Below are positions 51,156-63,200 of a stretch of 64,000 bases of DNA, in pieces. Made by a program: the position numbers and the translations under genes. Numbering within the stretch: the first letter of the stretch is position 1; every line of letters begins with the position of its first letter. Under the pieces are notes generated by a model. The model saw nothing but the letters and a program-made list of their open reading frames with translations, was not told the DNA's origin and did not search any database. The stretch lies in NCBI RefSeq assembly GCF_002443255.2, contig NW_019211454.1:26977344-27041343 (forward strand), in the 5' to 3' direction. The stretch is from Varroa destructor. Its lineage: Eukaryota; Arthropoda; Arachnida; Mesostigmata; Varroidae.

Positions 51156-53123
51156 ACACTTATAAAGGATTTGTAACAAACTCATTGTAAAGGTAGGTGA
51201 CATAAGGTGATGCAAATTTAGACCTTGTAAGGCTTACTTCCATCGTTAGGTACGCCTTGCTTTATAATTTCTCTTTTATGTAGTGGTCAGATGTTGATGC
51301 CGTGATCCATTGAATTGTTGTTTACTTTCAGAAGATGTATTGAAAGTAAGGTTGTCTTCACTCAGTACGATTTTTCCAAAAAAAAAATATTTACAATATA
51401 AATCAATTAAATGGTGGTCACAACTGTCGTTATTATCATTATTATGGCTGCTAGCTACGATTATTAGCTAGAAAAAAATACATTTGGGTAGCACTCTATT
51501 CTCATTTCGCTAACAGCTCTCACCAAAAGACGATTTTTTGATGGCATTCTCAGAAATGGTCACTCAAGCTCCAATCGTTCGGCGCCGATCCAACCGCGTA
51601 CGTAGTATCGTCATCAGTGAGTGCTGGAAACTATAAAATCGTCAACAAAGGGTCATTATAAGGTGCCAAGTTTTTTACTATTAGAAGCGATGCACCTTTC
51701 AGGGTCACAGAACTCAATTATAACGTTAGTACGGTTTTTGATTTCATGGACTTTAACAATCCGTGAAACACTCGATATCGACTTCCACCTTACTGAACTT
51801 CAGCGTCGATAATTGTCCTGCTTATTGGCCCTCACTTGATATAGTCTGCCCTTTAGGAGATCAGAATGTGACTAACCTAAACGGAGAGTCGATCTATCCT
51901 TAATTTATAGCTCTCCAGCGGGCTTGTCAGTTTCTGTAGTAATTACTACAATAAAATTAGCTTATCTTAGCATGCTTATAAATGAAGCTGGTATATTCTA
52001 TGGATTCCATATTCTAAATATTAGAGATTGTTCGAGCTAGGATTATATGGGATGTAAGTGGGAAAAAATACTCTTCGGCGCTCAAGTTAGCAGGTTAACG
52101 CCCTAACATGACAGTATGTATTTCAGTAATGTATTATCAATTCTAATTGATTTTTGTGGTATATTTCTAAATATTTTTAGTGCTCCCTGTTTATTTGTCA
52201 TAGACTGCCCACACAAGGAATGATGATTACATTATCTTAAAAGAGACTTAAAAAAACGCTTAAATTATTGAGAGAAGCTTAATAAAAATGGAGTAGCCCG
52301 TTTTTAGCCTCTGCTCATTGTGTGGTTAAATTTTATACGAAAAACCTATAACAGGTTATGTTTACAGCAATTTGCTTCGCAAAACCGTAGTTTAACTGGG
52401 TGACCTGGCGAGTTATGATTTCAAGCGGGGTCCAACACTATGATTGTCTAAATCCTGCCGAAAGCAGCTTCAACATGTTATTGAACATGAATTGGAGAAC
52501 GTTCAGATTAAGCCGATCTAAGCATTCAGAGTCTGTGCCAGTCAAACTTTCGCCTACTTAATATAAGCGTAATAAACTCGTTTTATCTGAACTCAGGTCT
52601 ATTAGTGGTAGCAAATAAATAACCAAGGCACCGGATAACTATGTGCACCATATGTATGGTCATTACCTAACATTATTCCCTGTGTCTTCGAAGAACGAAA
52701 AATGATCAACTCTAGCAGATGATAAATGCTGCACAAGTTCCACTGATCAAGTTGGTCTACTTATTATCCTATAGTGCTAACTAAAACTGACGCTATCCAT
52801 TAAGAGCCCTATTCTCAGATACTATATCGCGTCAAACACAATATATTCATTTGATATGTACAGATGCTTGCATGTCCGCGATGGCGTAAAGTATGAAGTG
52901 ACGAAATGGGAGGTAATGTCACACCACTGCCAACATAAAATTGTCATTCTGTGTGTTAAATAGTACGATATCGTGAGATCGGCTTAGTACTTCTGCTATT
53001 ATATCAGTTTCTTCATATCCGCTCCGCCATATTTGCTTGAGGGTGACGCTTAATTGATTGCGCTATTCTGAGCACACTGTTTGTTGTAGTCGGAATAACG
53101 TACACTTTTTGTTTGGCTACAAG

Positions 53124-53139
53124 TTTTTTTTTTTTTTTT
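53124..53139. repeat. Poly-T run (16 T)
   Basis: Sixteen thymines. No adjoining retroposon body was recognised on the minus strand. Confidence 0.9.
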
Positions 53140-55599
53140 ATAAAAATAGCGTACTTGCGAGGGTAATAAAATCTGAAGAAACTTGTATTTTCGTCAAGAA
53201 TCAAAGTTCTTTGAGAAGACCTAGGTCCAAAATAGGGTTAGTACGTGATATAGAGATAGGGATATGTGCATTACGAAAAAGGTATCTGTGTTTCTGAATA
53301 GGCCAAGCAAGTGATTACAACAAGCCAAGTAGGCAAACGCACTTACTACCTTAAAGTTTTCAACATTTCCAGACAACTGTGCGCGAGTTGCTGCTGGTTC
53401 GCCTTAGCCAAGGAGGGGTACGGGGATACACGCACGGCAGGCAAAGACTTCTATCTAGTGCCCGTTCTATACAATGATAACTACCCACAATCGTTGCAGC
53501 AATGTGTTAGTCGATGCGGACGTACGCTGCAATTAGCGAGCGAGCTAATTCTCTCTACTAGCCATCTACCTTAATCTCCTACGGCGGACACGTCTACTGT
53601 ATCACCATGCTTTGACAGTGAGCAGCAACGAAACGTGAGGACGCAAGACGCGAAAACAAAGTGTAAAAGAATATAGCCGCCACCTGCTCTATGCCGGTCC
53701 TTTTGACGACCACGGTAAGTCTAGGGTCGATACACAAGGAGTAAATGGGTCTAGGTTTTACGCGTGATAACGTATGAATGCAGAGTTGGGCGCGTGGGTT
53801 GTCATTTTTTTCAATGGAGCAAATGATTGCAGGTCGAAGACTGTTTTTTTTTGGCTTTATATTTGTCATGTGATTTGCGGCAGCTGACGAACGACTGGGC
53901 GAACAGTGAAAATAGTGGTGAATAGTGGTGACTGTAGTAGCAGAGGTAGCAGTAGTGATAGCATAAAGGCAAAGCACGATGCAGTCGGTTAGAACTATAG
54001 CCTTAATAAGTGATTATAGATAAGATTAGTCTTTAAAAAAAAAAAACCGATTTTGACAGAAGATCGCAACGACAGGTCTGAGTTCAGTAAAAAGACCCAC
54101 GTATAACTTAAGTTACTATAATTCGGCTTTAGATACACGGCTCAGGTCAAATAAGCTCCTTTATATCGCTGGGTGAAAGCATTCGGTATCATCAAGTACA
54201 ATGGTCTATGGCCCTAGTAAAATAAGAGCCTATATCAGTTAGATCTTTTCGAGTCATCTTTGTTACCCAACGTAAACCTTGTATTCAATAAAATCTATAG
54301 AGTCAAAAATTTATTGTTACTTCTTACAGATAAAGAACATTATTATTTAACGGCTAGAGGAATTCCCTATTTGAGGCAACATCTGTAAAATAGGGCTACA
54401 TCGAAAAGACTCAACCAGCGAATAGTATAATAATTAAACAAATACATATTCTTTAGAATATTGATCTATTTGTAGCTTTCTGTTTTAAAGCACAGTCGTG
54501 TGAACAAAGAAGTGTCCTTTATTTACCGCTCTTTGATGAGTCTGCTTTACTCCAGTCTAACGAAACGTCACTATAAGCGCTGGATATGCATGGAAAACTA
54601 GGAAGATACTGCATATACTTAAGAGCTTTATGCCTAGTACATGTGTCTAATACTAAAAACCTAAACTAAGGACTTTGTCTAACAAGCACTTAATGATGCA
54701 TTCATCCGAGAAGCCCAACACTGACATATACCTGCACTCAAGACACGGAAAGTAACCTCTGTTTTTACGATCGGGGCTTTAAAAATCCTACGGCAAATCT
54801 AGTTCGAGCTGCACATTCTCAGATATGACTTGTCCTTTGCAAACCTATTATCACAAAACTACGATTGATTGTAACTTCGCCGATAACTAACTCAATATGA
54901 GTCGCTCTGTTCCCAGGATCCTGTGCTGTACGGACACCATATAAGTTACATTGTGAAATAGCACTTTCGTAGACGGCGTTAGGATGAAAGGATATTTCTA
55001 AAAATGAATGATCTTTAAAAATGCATAATTTTTTAAATAAAGACGAATTGAGTTTGCTTAATTCCGTGTTTAGCAGAATGAAAATTAAGTTTTATTCAGC
55101 AGTTGACAAGACATTTTAATAACATTTCATATAAACATACTCAAAAACTCTTTAACAGATCCTGATTTTTGCTGTTGTTGAACGTATTTCGCTTTTAGAA
55201 TAAATAAGAAAAAATGATTGATAGATAACTCAATGACTAAGAAAAATTTTTAACCATCTTTAGTTCGTCGGCTGCAATTTAGTAATCCTATTTTGATTAT
55301 AGAAAAAAAAAAACAGACATGATGAATACAGTGCTTGTAATCTTAAATCTCCTATTAGCAATTTCTTTTACGTGTCTGGCATTTGTTGGATGTGAAAAAG
55401 TTAAGGGGCAAAGTTTTCTATGTACGTTTCTGGTTTTCGTTTTCGCAGTCAAACCAGCGCTCATAACGAAATCATTTACTTCCAAGTGGTACTTCCAAAC
55501 TTGGAAAAGTGACATTTCTGAAAAAATTGTAACCCTTAACGATTGAATGACTGTCGCCATCCAATAGTCCCATTGGCAAAAAGTGCTTTATTCAGTCAA

Positions 55600-55763
55600 G
55601 TCCGGAAACTTACTAGAAGAGTTCAGAGACTGACTAAAATAGTCTGGGGATTGACAAGGAGGGTCCGGGTGCTGACTAGGATGGTCTAAAGACTGACCAG
55701 GAGAGTTTGAAGACTAACAAGGGGAATCCAGGAACTGACTCGGAGAGTCTGGAGAGATTGACC
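55600..55763. repeat. 21-bp minisatellite, about 7.8 copies
   Basis: Eight consecutive blocks of exactly 21 bp (starts at 55600, 55621, 55642, 55663, 55684, 55705, 55726 and a partial at 55747) share a consensus near GTCnnGAGACTGACnAGGAGA. Copies are diverged, with no length change, so the array is old. Because 21 is seven codons, each strand shows a heptad: V-x-R-L-T-R-R on plus and V-S-L-Q-T-L-L on minus. Both are broken by stops (two TAA/TGA on plus, two TAG/TGA on minus), so coding is unlikely. Confidence 0.93.
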
Positions 55764-55769
55764 TTGACT

Positions 55770-58040
55770 TTTGAGCCATTCATTCGTTGCGACTAATAGG
55801 CTACCTCTCCGAACGTTCAAAGTGCACTTATTGCAATCACTTACGTTGTTTATGATAGAAAGAACGCACAACTATTAAAACGTTTTCTTTCATTCAATAA
55901 CGGGGGAATTCAGCTCCGTTTTTCCTCCTTAAATTATGATTTAATCGGGTTGCAACGAATTGCGCTTAGGAAGAAATTGGTGTACCGTGGCTGCCGAAGT
56001 GTCAACAAATCGGCATCATTAAACACGTAGAGGGCCACTAGTGCTAGTCAGTCATATAGAATAGCGAAGTGCTTGCTTCTTTCATTGTCTCTTCCTTTTA
56101 TTTCCCCGTCGGTTTTTCTGGCAGTGGTGAGTGTTGCAAATATGCTGGCCACCCGGTTGCCATGACCCGCCGACGTGGTTGGCCACTTCGTCGGGTTCCG
56201 CGCGTGCTCTAGGTCTTTTTCTATGTAGCTTTCTCAATGCGTGTACCCGATAGTTACATCCTGTCGTTGTATCATGTTCTCCGGAGGTTCTCGACGGTCG
56301 CCTGTCTGGCCTCCCACAATGGTTACTCTAGCCCGCACGACCAGTGGCCACTCACTGTCGTCTATCGTCTGTTGGTAAGAGTAGTTCCAGTAACCATTGC
56401 AATAGTTATAATACGACAAGTAGTACATACTGTGTGATAGCGTTTACTAAGTGTATATCTGAATGTGTGCTTCAGCGTGGTGATTGCGCTAAAAGTACTC
56501 TGCTTAGAAACGGTGGTGGCATTACCAGTAGCCCGTCGGTACTATCCTACCGAGAGGATATCAGATAGCTATGTAGCGGTTGCATTGAGCTACATCTTCG
56601 TACATACCGAGTGCACTGGCATATGTATTGCTATATGGTCGCATATGCTATGTGTATTATTTTTTGTCATTATTTCTCTAATGAAAAAAAGTAGAAGATT
56701 GACGACCCAGGGCCACAGGTTCTTTGCGTTGCTAGAGTTCTCTTCAGTCAATATGCGTTTTGTCGTAGACGGAATAGCTTTGTTAAGAACGACAAAAGAT
56801 AACTCTACACGCATGCTCGACCAATATCGTTTGATATATATACATTTCAGTGACAATAAGCTGACCTAATACGGGCAGAGTATGGTTTTTCGATCTTTCC
56901 CAGCCCTTTTTGAAATAAAGCAAATTTGTTGGTCAGGACGATGGCCGAATACTATAAAAGGAACTACAGACCTGCGGTTTAATCATCGGCCACCGCGGTG
57001 GGATGAGACCCTCATCACCACCGCGGACAGACCATGGGTAGATTCAACAGTTAATGAGATAAGTCGCTATCATGGTAAATAGAGAGAACGCTGCTAGCTA
57101 GAACAACATCGGGTCCCACCGACACATTAGCCATCCAACGATACACAGAAATATTTTCCTAATACACTTGTACATAAGCCATTCGCACTATCGTTGACAG
57201 GGTAGATCTCAAGTAGGCATTTGCATAGATAACAAGCTAACACATGAGAAAGTCATGATAGAATCAGCGAACGAGCGACGTGAACAGGACACGGACAGGA
57301 AGTCTTGCAAGCCGCTGCTTTTGGAGGCGGCTAAGCCAACTACGACGCGAGCGATGGTCACTCTTGGAGCGTTTAACGTACGCAGGCTCCATACTTTGAT
57401 AGCAACAAATGATAAGTTCTACAGTAAAAACTTAGAAGAATCTGCCTGGAAGATAGACTCCTGTAAGTCTTCTTTCCTGGCTAGTTTCTTTGCTGACAGG
57501 CTTGAGTTTCCGTTACCGGAGCACATGCGTATACACTGTATCCTAGCCTAGAGGTGATGGTGATGCAGACTTCGTAGATATGCTGATAGGCATGTTCTAC
57601 ATGCCTAGCAGGTTTTAATATAGATAACCCTCTATTGTGTGGCACGTCACTCATTCTTAATAATTCTAATCCGCATTATATTCAGATTATATATATTAGA
57701 TATATAGATATATAGATTATATATATTAGATTCAGAGCCGCAAGTTATAGGCAGCTGCATAGTACATGGAAAACATTTTATTCGTTATGTATTTTTTCTT
57801 TGGTCCAATTTCCTAAATAAAGTCATATTTGTTTGACTTCTCAATCACACAGCACATATAGATACATCTCTCATCATTTCGGATATTATGTATTGTTGGA
57901 ACTGACAGGTGTTGGGCATTGTGTAACTCTTTTTCCATTTCTAGAACTTTACAAGTGTATCTTTGCAGTATAGCAATTAAACCCAAAATATTTGTCAACC
58001 CGAAGTTAGAATGTACCTGAGCACCAGTTCAGAGAATCGT
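55770..58040. other. GC-richer patch and microsatellites; no supported gene
   Basis: At 56055-56121 a very strong pyrimidine tract ends in TTTTTCTGGCAG, a textbook acceptor. The sequence after it is open for 28 codons in one frame (GECCKYAGHPVAMTRRRGWP...) and then stops, so a short terminal exon is conceivable. GTGAGT right after the same AG also scores as a donor. Frames of 98 and 134 codons at 57255-57551 and 56465-56869 have no firm match. A 30-bp unit with GATTATATATATTAGA is duplicated at 57685-57730. Confidence 0.4.
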
Positions 58041-58048
58041 CGGCTTAC

Positions 58049-58194
58049 CTTATTTGAGCTATTGTATATGGAATGTTGACAACGGTAACGCACAACACTA
58101 ACAACAAAGATATTGATTGCCAACGACACTTGGCATAGCATTTGTATTTGTAGCATTTGTAGTTTTTTTGAATGTTGCTGTGAGTTTTGTTCAT
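58049..58194 (-). CDS. Candidate first coding exon with signal peptide
   Basis: On the minus strand an ATG at 58194 opens MNKTHSNIQKNYKCYKYKCY, a basic leader, followed by CRWQSISLLLVLCVTVVNIP and YTIA-QIR. The basic region, a 12-15 residue hydrophobic core and a small residue before Gln form a typical secretory signal, with cleavage plausible after TIA. The coding sequence meets a consensus donor, AATAAG/GTAAGC, at 58049/58048 after two bases of a codon (phase 2). The expected protein is secreted or membrane-bound; its identity lies downstream and is not visible. The ATG context is weak (C at -3). The 360-codon frame listed separately is an alternative register of the same exon, in which MLCQVSLAINIFVVSVV is also hydrophobic. 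Confidence 0.45.
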
Positions 58195-58279
58195 TGGCAA
58201 GGTCCACTTTTTGCTGTCTGCTGGTGAACTTAAGTTTGGTAATAACGATTTTATTTCTGGCTTCACTAAAAGCGGTGGA

Positions 58280-60240
58280 TGCGGGAACAGCAATGGCGGG
58301 CGAGTCCACAGCCGTCCTTGCTGCCGCCACGTGCATTGTTGCAATAGAAGTTTTGATGGAGGTGTTCTCCTCTTGGTGATTTGTTCTTTGGTGTTCCTGT
58401 TTACGCTGCCGCCGCCGCTGCTGCTGCTGCTGTAGCTGTTGTCGTTCTGGGCGACTTTTTCGTGAATAAGACGCAGCGACAGCATCAGCAGAAAGTTGAG
58501 TCGTTGTCCGAACACACCTACGGCCCCGCTCGGCCCCATGCCGAGGGTTGGCGGCGATCAGCCGCGCGTCGCCGTCGTCAGGCCCTCGTCTCCTCGAACA
58601 GACCCAGTCACCTGAAGAATCGCTATTCGACACTTGCTTTAATGCTTCAACGGCCTTCTCACCAACAGCACACAGATCCTGTGAGGATCGAACAAACGAC
58701 GTATTGCAAACTTTAGCAGTAACTATGTTCTCGATGTGTAAAGTAATGGTATTGCTTCGGATATTATTATTGTTGTCGTTGATGCCAATTTTCCTAATAT
58801 TAACTGTGGCAGCGTTTCTTGTTGCCACTGCCGTATGCTGCCGACAGCGTCTTCCGCCCGCTGCACCCTTTTGCTGTTGTTGGGGCTCCTTACGCCGCAA
58901 TGGGGGTGCACCAGCGGCCGCTACTGAGCGGACGACTGCGTCAGCCAGCTGACTTCGGCTGGCGTTCGCCTCCTGTTCTAACCACCTAAAGAACGGCCTT
59001 TGACTGTCAGCTGAGCAAGGTAAACCAGGGCAACCAACTACGGAAGCGGCAAGAAACGAACGGGGCGCGATGCACATCGTGAAACCAGCGCGCCCCTCAA
59101 GGGTCAGCGTCGTTTTGCCCCCGAAGGCTGCTGCAGTTGCAGTTCTACACCGCCGCAGCCGCCGAACTGTTTTCGGGGCTGGCTGGTGTTAGCTACTAAT
59201 TAGCTACGTGCCCATGATACAGGTCGATCTGTTGGCCGTCTTGTGTGCACTGTCGCTGCAAACGCATTTCTTACTACTAATGAAGTCATTTTCCCGGAGT
59301 AAAAATGATCGAGTATTTTTGGAAATTTCGTTTTTCTCCTACTTTCACCAAACAACGGTAGCCAATCGGCACTGTCAACGAATTACTACAATACGATAAC
59401 AGTACTCCAACTGTTCTCTGAAATTAATTAACTTCTAAATGTAGTCACTACAAAAGTACACCTTGATCGTCTGCCTAGTTCATTAGGTCGCCATTGCTCT
59501 GCCCGTCATGCACCGCGTTAAGGTTTCTCCGTTGTCCACTTCGACACTCTGGCGTTGTTCTATATTTTATTCCACGTAAGCGAAATTATGTAGCGTGCGC
59601 GGGTAACAGCTAAGATCAAGAGATGTTTACATACACTGCGCACTCTGAACCTGTTATGACGACAAGTTGTATCTTGTTAAGAACAACCATAATCAACCAA
59701 GTGTGAATTGTCGCATGACTGCCAAGCGACGTCCAACGCTGCATGCCTTAATTAGCACTTTCAAGACACCGTTTCATGAAACCACGTGGCTTGCCGGCCC
59801 CGCGCGTCAACTAAATTTGAATCCGGCAGCCGCCGTCAACTTTGCACACCGAGCATCCGAAACTTTCGCCGCCAGAGCTTCAACTAAAAGAAACTCCATT
59901 GAAGTATAGTCTGGTCGCAGCGCCGCCCCACGGCTGCTTATGGAACTAGTAGGCCGCGCACCAGAAAACCGGCCGAGGAGATGGCAAAGGAGAGGGCAGG
60001 ACATCCGCCATCGGGCACCACTCGCTTGCTCACACACACCTACCCCATGGTGGCGACGATGGCGGCAGCTTGGCGGGTTCACGTATGGGGAAAGATCAGA
60101 GACGAGCGCGGTGACCGCTTGAGGCGGTAATTCGACGAAGCCAGCACAACGACGGTCTCAGCGCTGAGGCAAGCGCCCGCTAAAACTAACCGGCACAATC
60201 GAACGGAGACGAACGACGCTAAGCGGCAAGTGGCTAACGA
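58280..60240. promoter_or_regulatory. GC-rich block, probable promoter and 5' leader of the minus-strand gene
   Basis: The most GC-rich two kilobases of the window, in two lobes (58.28-59.2 and 59.78-60.24 kb) around an AT-richer gap. It lies directly upstream, in minus sense, of the signal-peptide exon. It holds a (GCC)n(GCT)n repeat at 58406-58432 and further CAG-type tracts. No TATA box or initiator can be singled out. CG dinucleotides are frequent by eye. The two lobes could be alternative first exons. Inference from composition and position. Confidence 0.4.
58406..58432. repeat. (GCC)n(GCT)n trinucleotide repeat
   Basis: Four GCC-type units pass into about five GCT units. On the minus strand these read as CAG/GGC and encode Gln, Ser or Ala/Gly runs according to frame. 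Confidence 0.93.
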
Positions 60241-60249
60241 ATGCATTCG

Positions 60250-63200
60250 AACAGGCGTCCAAGTAGCAAGTCTTAGATCTCAAGATCGAAACTATTTGGA
60301 CGAAAAGAACCGGCCATCAGCGGCAAAAGCAGACGGTTCTCTTGTATATCATGATGGCACTCTGCTATTCATAGTAGACCGTAAAGTCTTCTTTACAATG
60401 CCCTCTGCAGCAGTATCATGGTGGCAACTTGCACAAACAGGGCGATAGGTAGCTGTGCATTGCATACACTGCACGGAATCATAGAGCTAAAAAATGACTA
60501 AGTGGTTGCATAGAGCAAGCGTCATTGATACTTGGTAATATTATACTTGTTTTATTATGTTGAGTGGGTAGGAATAGCAGGAAACGGCGCCACTGGAAGT
60601 GATGAATCTAGAACTAGCGATGATGGACGAATACTTTGGCAGGACAAGGTTACTGCGTGCTTGCGTGACTTGATGTTTTAAAGGTGCTTGATTAAATGAG
60701 CTGACCACTAATACAAGAAGAGGTTGTTGATCGTTGTCTACTGATCGTTGTCTACTGCAAGGACCCCCCACTAGTCTAGCCCTTTAGTTCTCATCAGGTT
60801 TGCTACCGCAGTAGTCCAATGTTGGCATACGAGCGCTTTCCTTGACAGGCGGACCCGCCCCGAGAACTATACGAACGCGAGTGTGACCTTTAACACAGCA
60901 TGAAAGACCGCTGCATTTCTGTCAACGTATGCCTAAAATGACAAAACTTTCTGACAGAAGTATATTGCCGAGTATAATTTCGCTTAAGTTCATTCACAAT
61001 GCCGGCTTCTAAGTGAGACATTTACGAGATCATGGATTCGATCCATGAAATTTTTATCACATGCATCTTGCCTAGCTTAGTCTCAGTGACACTACGTACT
61101 TGAGTCTGTTGTCTATGATAATAACTATTAAGTAAACGACCCATTATAGATATTTGATTACTGAATAACTTACACAACTTTTCCGAGGCGTTACAGACTG
61201 AGTGGGCCTTCTCTAGCTTTCGCTAGCTCCTTAGAGCTGCATTATGTCAACAGTTGTACATTCGTACATACATTGACTGTAGCAGAAGGTGCGACGAGGT
61301 GGTGATACGACATATATCCATACGTAACTAAATCGCTGTCTGAGACGTTATTATATTTTCAGACTTTTTAAAAGCGTTATTCAGTATGAACCCATTCAGT
61401 GAACTAATTCAGCTTACTCACTGGATTTTCATTATGTTGCTACAGAACGGATCCGAGATCTAGCTTTTCGACTTAGCACACAGAGGCACTTGAAACGCAG
61501 ACGGTTCTTTTAATACCAGAAACTGCTGTCAAGCCTTGTCATGCGGCCAAAATCCAAATGGTGTGTATAAATATATGATTCTTTGTGTTATATTATCTGG
61601 AAAACGCGCAAATACAGGCTGGTGGAGTACTTTATCTTGTAGCTAATGAGCTGTCGTCAAGCGAAGTATTTGCTCGAACTTGATACGCAACTTTTCAAAA
61701 CATCCTGAATAGCAACGTTACGTATAGAAAAAAAATTGTTTAAAACTAAAGGGAGTGTTAAAACCCGACCCGTTTTACTGTTTACGAAATGTTTTATTTT
61801 TCGAAAATAAAAAAGAAAATAATAAGAACTAAGTTTTAATATGTCGCTGACGTTGTCGAGCACATACGGGCAGTATTTTCATCATATGTTATCCGACCCG
61901 GCGTCGTGCCACCGCTAAACACCGGCCCTTTTTACTTCCGTCACGATTTGCCTTGTTGCAATATCGATGCATGCTAAGTGAACGGAGCGACATAAAGCGA
62001 TAGCGTTCTTTTACGAGGCCGAGCATAGCCAAAAACCTGTGTGTTTTGGTATGAAAAATTACTCGATAGAACAGATCACAATAAATTCATATCATAGCCC
62101 AGTGACCTTCCTATTCAGACATGTTCATTGGCCGCCAGCGACAGTCGTTAAGGCGTCATCTAAATGGAGCGGAGCAAAGCAAGGATTCGGAGCAGGCCTT
62201 TCACAAAAGGGGTTATCTTCTTTCAGTGCATCGCGCTCCAGAGGACGTTCGGTAGCTTTTGCGTCGTTTTGTCTTTCCGTACAGCTTCGTACAAATTTGC
62301 TGCTGCAGAAGCGATAGCCGCAAAAAGCTGGTACGTGTGTATGAGTATCCGTCTCTGAGTGCTGTTAAGACAACGAACGACGACGGGGACCAGCAACTTA
62401 GACTCGGCGACAACGATCTCTATTCGAAGATGGGGACTTGTTGCTGTTGCTGTTGCGGCGTGTTCTCGTTGCAGGTAACAACAAGCGGCCCTTTGTATAG
62501 ATTCTTCTCCTTATCGCCACTGCTGACCAGTGTGTGCCCTACTACCACGCGCTAATACGATTAGTAAGCAAGCACCATTGATCTCACAGCTGTTCATGCA
62601 ATACGCGGGCCCTTCCATTCCAAAGCTGATGCTAAATGACCACAAGCTTCGCGGGTTTACCGCATTCACGAAGACTTGCAAAATCTCGAAGATGCAAAGC
62701 AAGGTCTCCATCTCCCACGTTCTTCCTGTTAGCCCTTTCCAAATCAGTGACAGCCATCACAAAACATCTATCTTCCTTATTTCGTCCAGGCCAAAAGTGC
62801 ACGTGATATGATTTCGCTTGTTAAATCATGTGTTAGAATTTCCCTCTATCAGAATTTTCTATTTATCGAAGCCACATAACGGCAATCATAACTGACTTCC
62901 TAACCTTAGATAGGCTTTGTTAGCGCACAATACGCATGTATTGCTAAGACTGTTTTTTTTTTTCCTAATTCAACCACAACGTAACGGCCTCCTATTTACG
63001 ATGAATTAATAATCTAAAACTAATCTAAATTAGACCCTTTTAAAACTAGTGAAAGAAGTATGTTAATGAAAAACATGTGAGCATATATCAGCTTTTAGTA
63101 CTTGGCTTTTCACATTTTCGGTAAAAACAGTTTGTAACAACAGGTCTTTATTAGATTAAGTGTATCAATTGCGCGCCTGTTCTATTCCTCATTATAAACC

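Larger units (their letters stand above)
50415..55595. other. No supported gene; GC-richer patch at 53.3-53.95 kb
   Basis: Mostly AT-rich. In the 53.3-53.95 kb patch, frames of 87 (+) and 127 (-) codons overlap without motifs. A consensus plus-strand donor, CCACG/GTAAGTC, at 53714 follows a short frame MPVLLTTT with poor start context. A perfect 10-bp tandem duplication, AATAGTGGTG, lies at 53911-53930. A small frame at 55319-55546 has a signal-peptide-like N-terminus (MMNTVLVILNLLLAISFTCL) but overlaps an 87-codon minus frame. Confidence 0.45.
57995..59077 (-). other. 360-codon Gln/Arg-rich open frame in the 5' leader region
   Basis: This is by far the longest open frame in the window and exceeds chance length. 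It begins MCIAPRSFLAASVVGCPGLP, contains an Asn run (DNNNN), a Gln/Arg tract of QLQQQQQRRRQRKQ type, and ends after the donor at 58049. The composition follows CAG/CTG and CGN repeats. Other frames in the same block are long too (164 minus, 134 and 111 plus), so high G+C and repeats, rather than selection on this frame, may keep it open. Reading across the donor to its stop would use intron sequence. I regard it as 5' leader with possible translation, not as a confirmed protein. Confidence 0.3.

Noticed and set aside
53691..53714. MPVLLTTT before a consensus donor as a first coding exon
   Set aside because: Eight codons with T at -3 give no basis for a coding call; only the donor itself is good.
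55319..55546. 75-codon frame with a signal-peptide-like start as a small secreted protein
   Set aside because: Length is expected by chance, an 87-codon minus frame overlaps it, and a hydrophobic start is common in T-rich DNA.
57255..57551. LGAFNVRRLHTL resembling the NVRTL motif of non-LTR retrotransposon endonucleases
   Set aside because: The match covers about ten residues; the acidic catalytic residues expected further on and any reverse transcriptase are missing.
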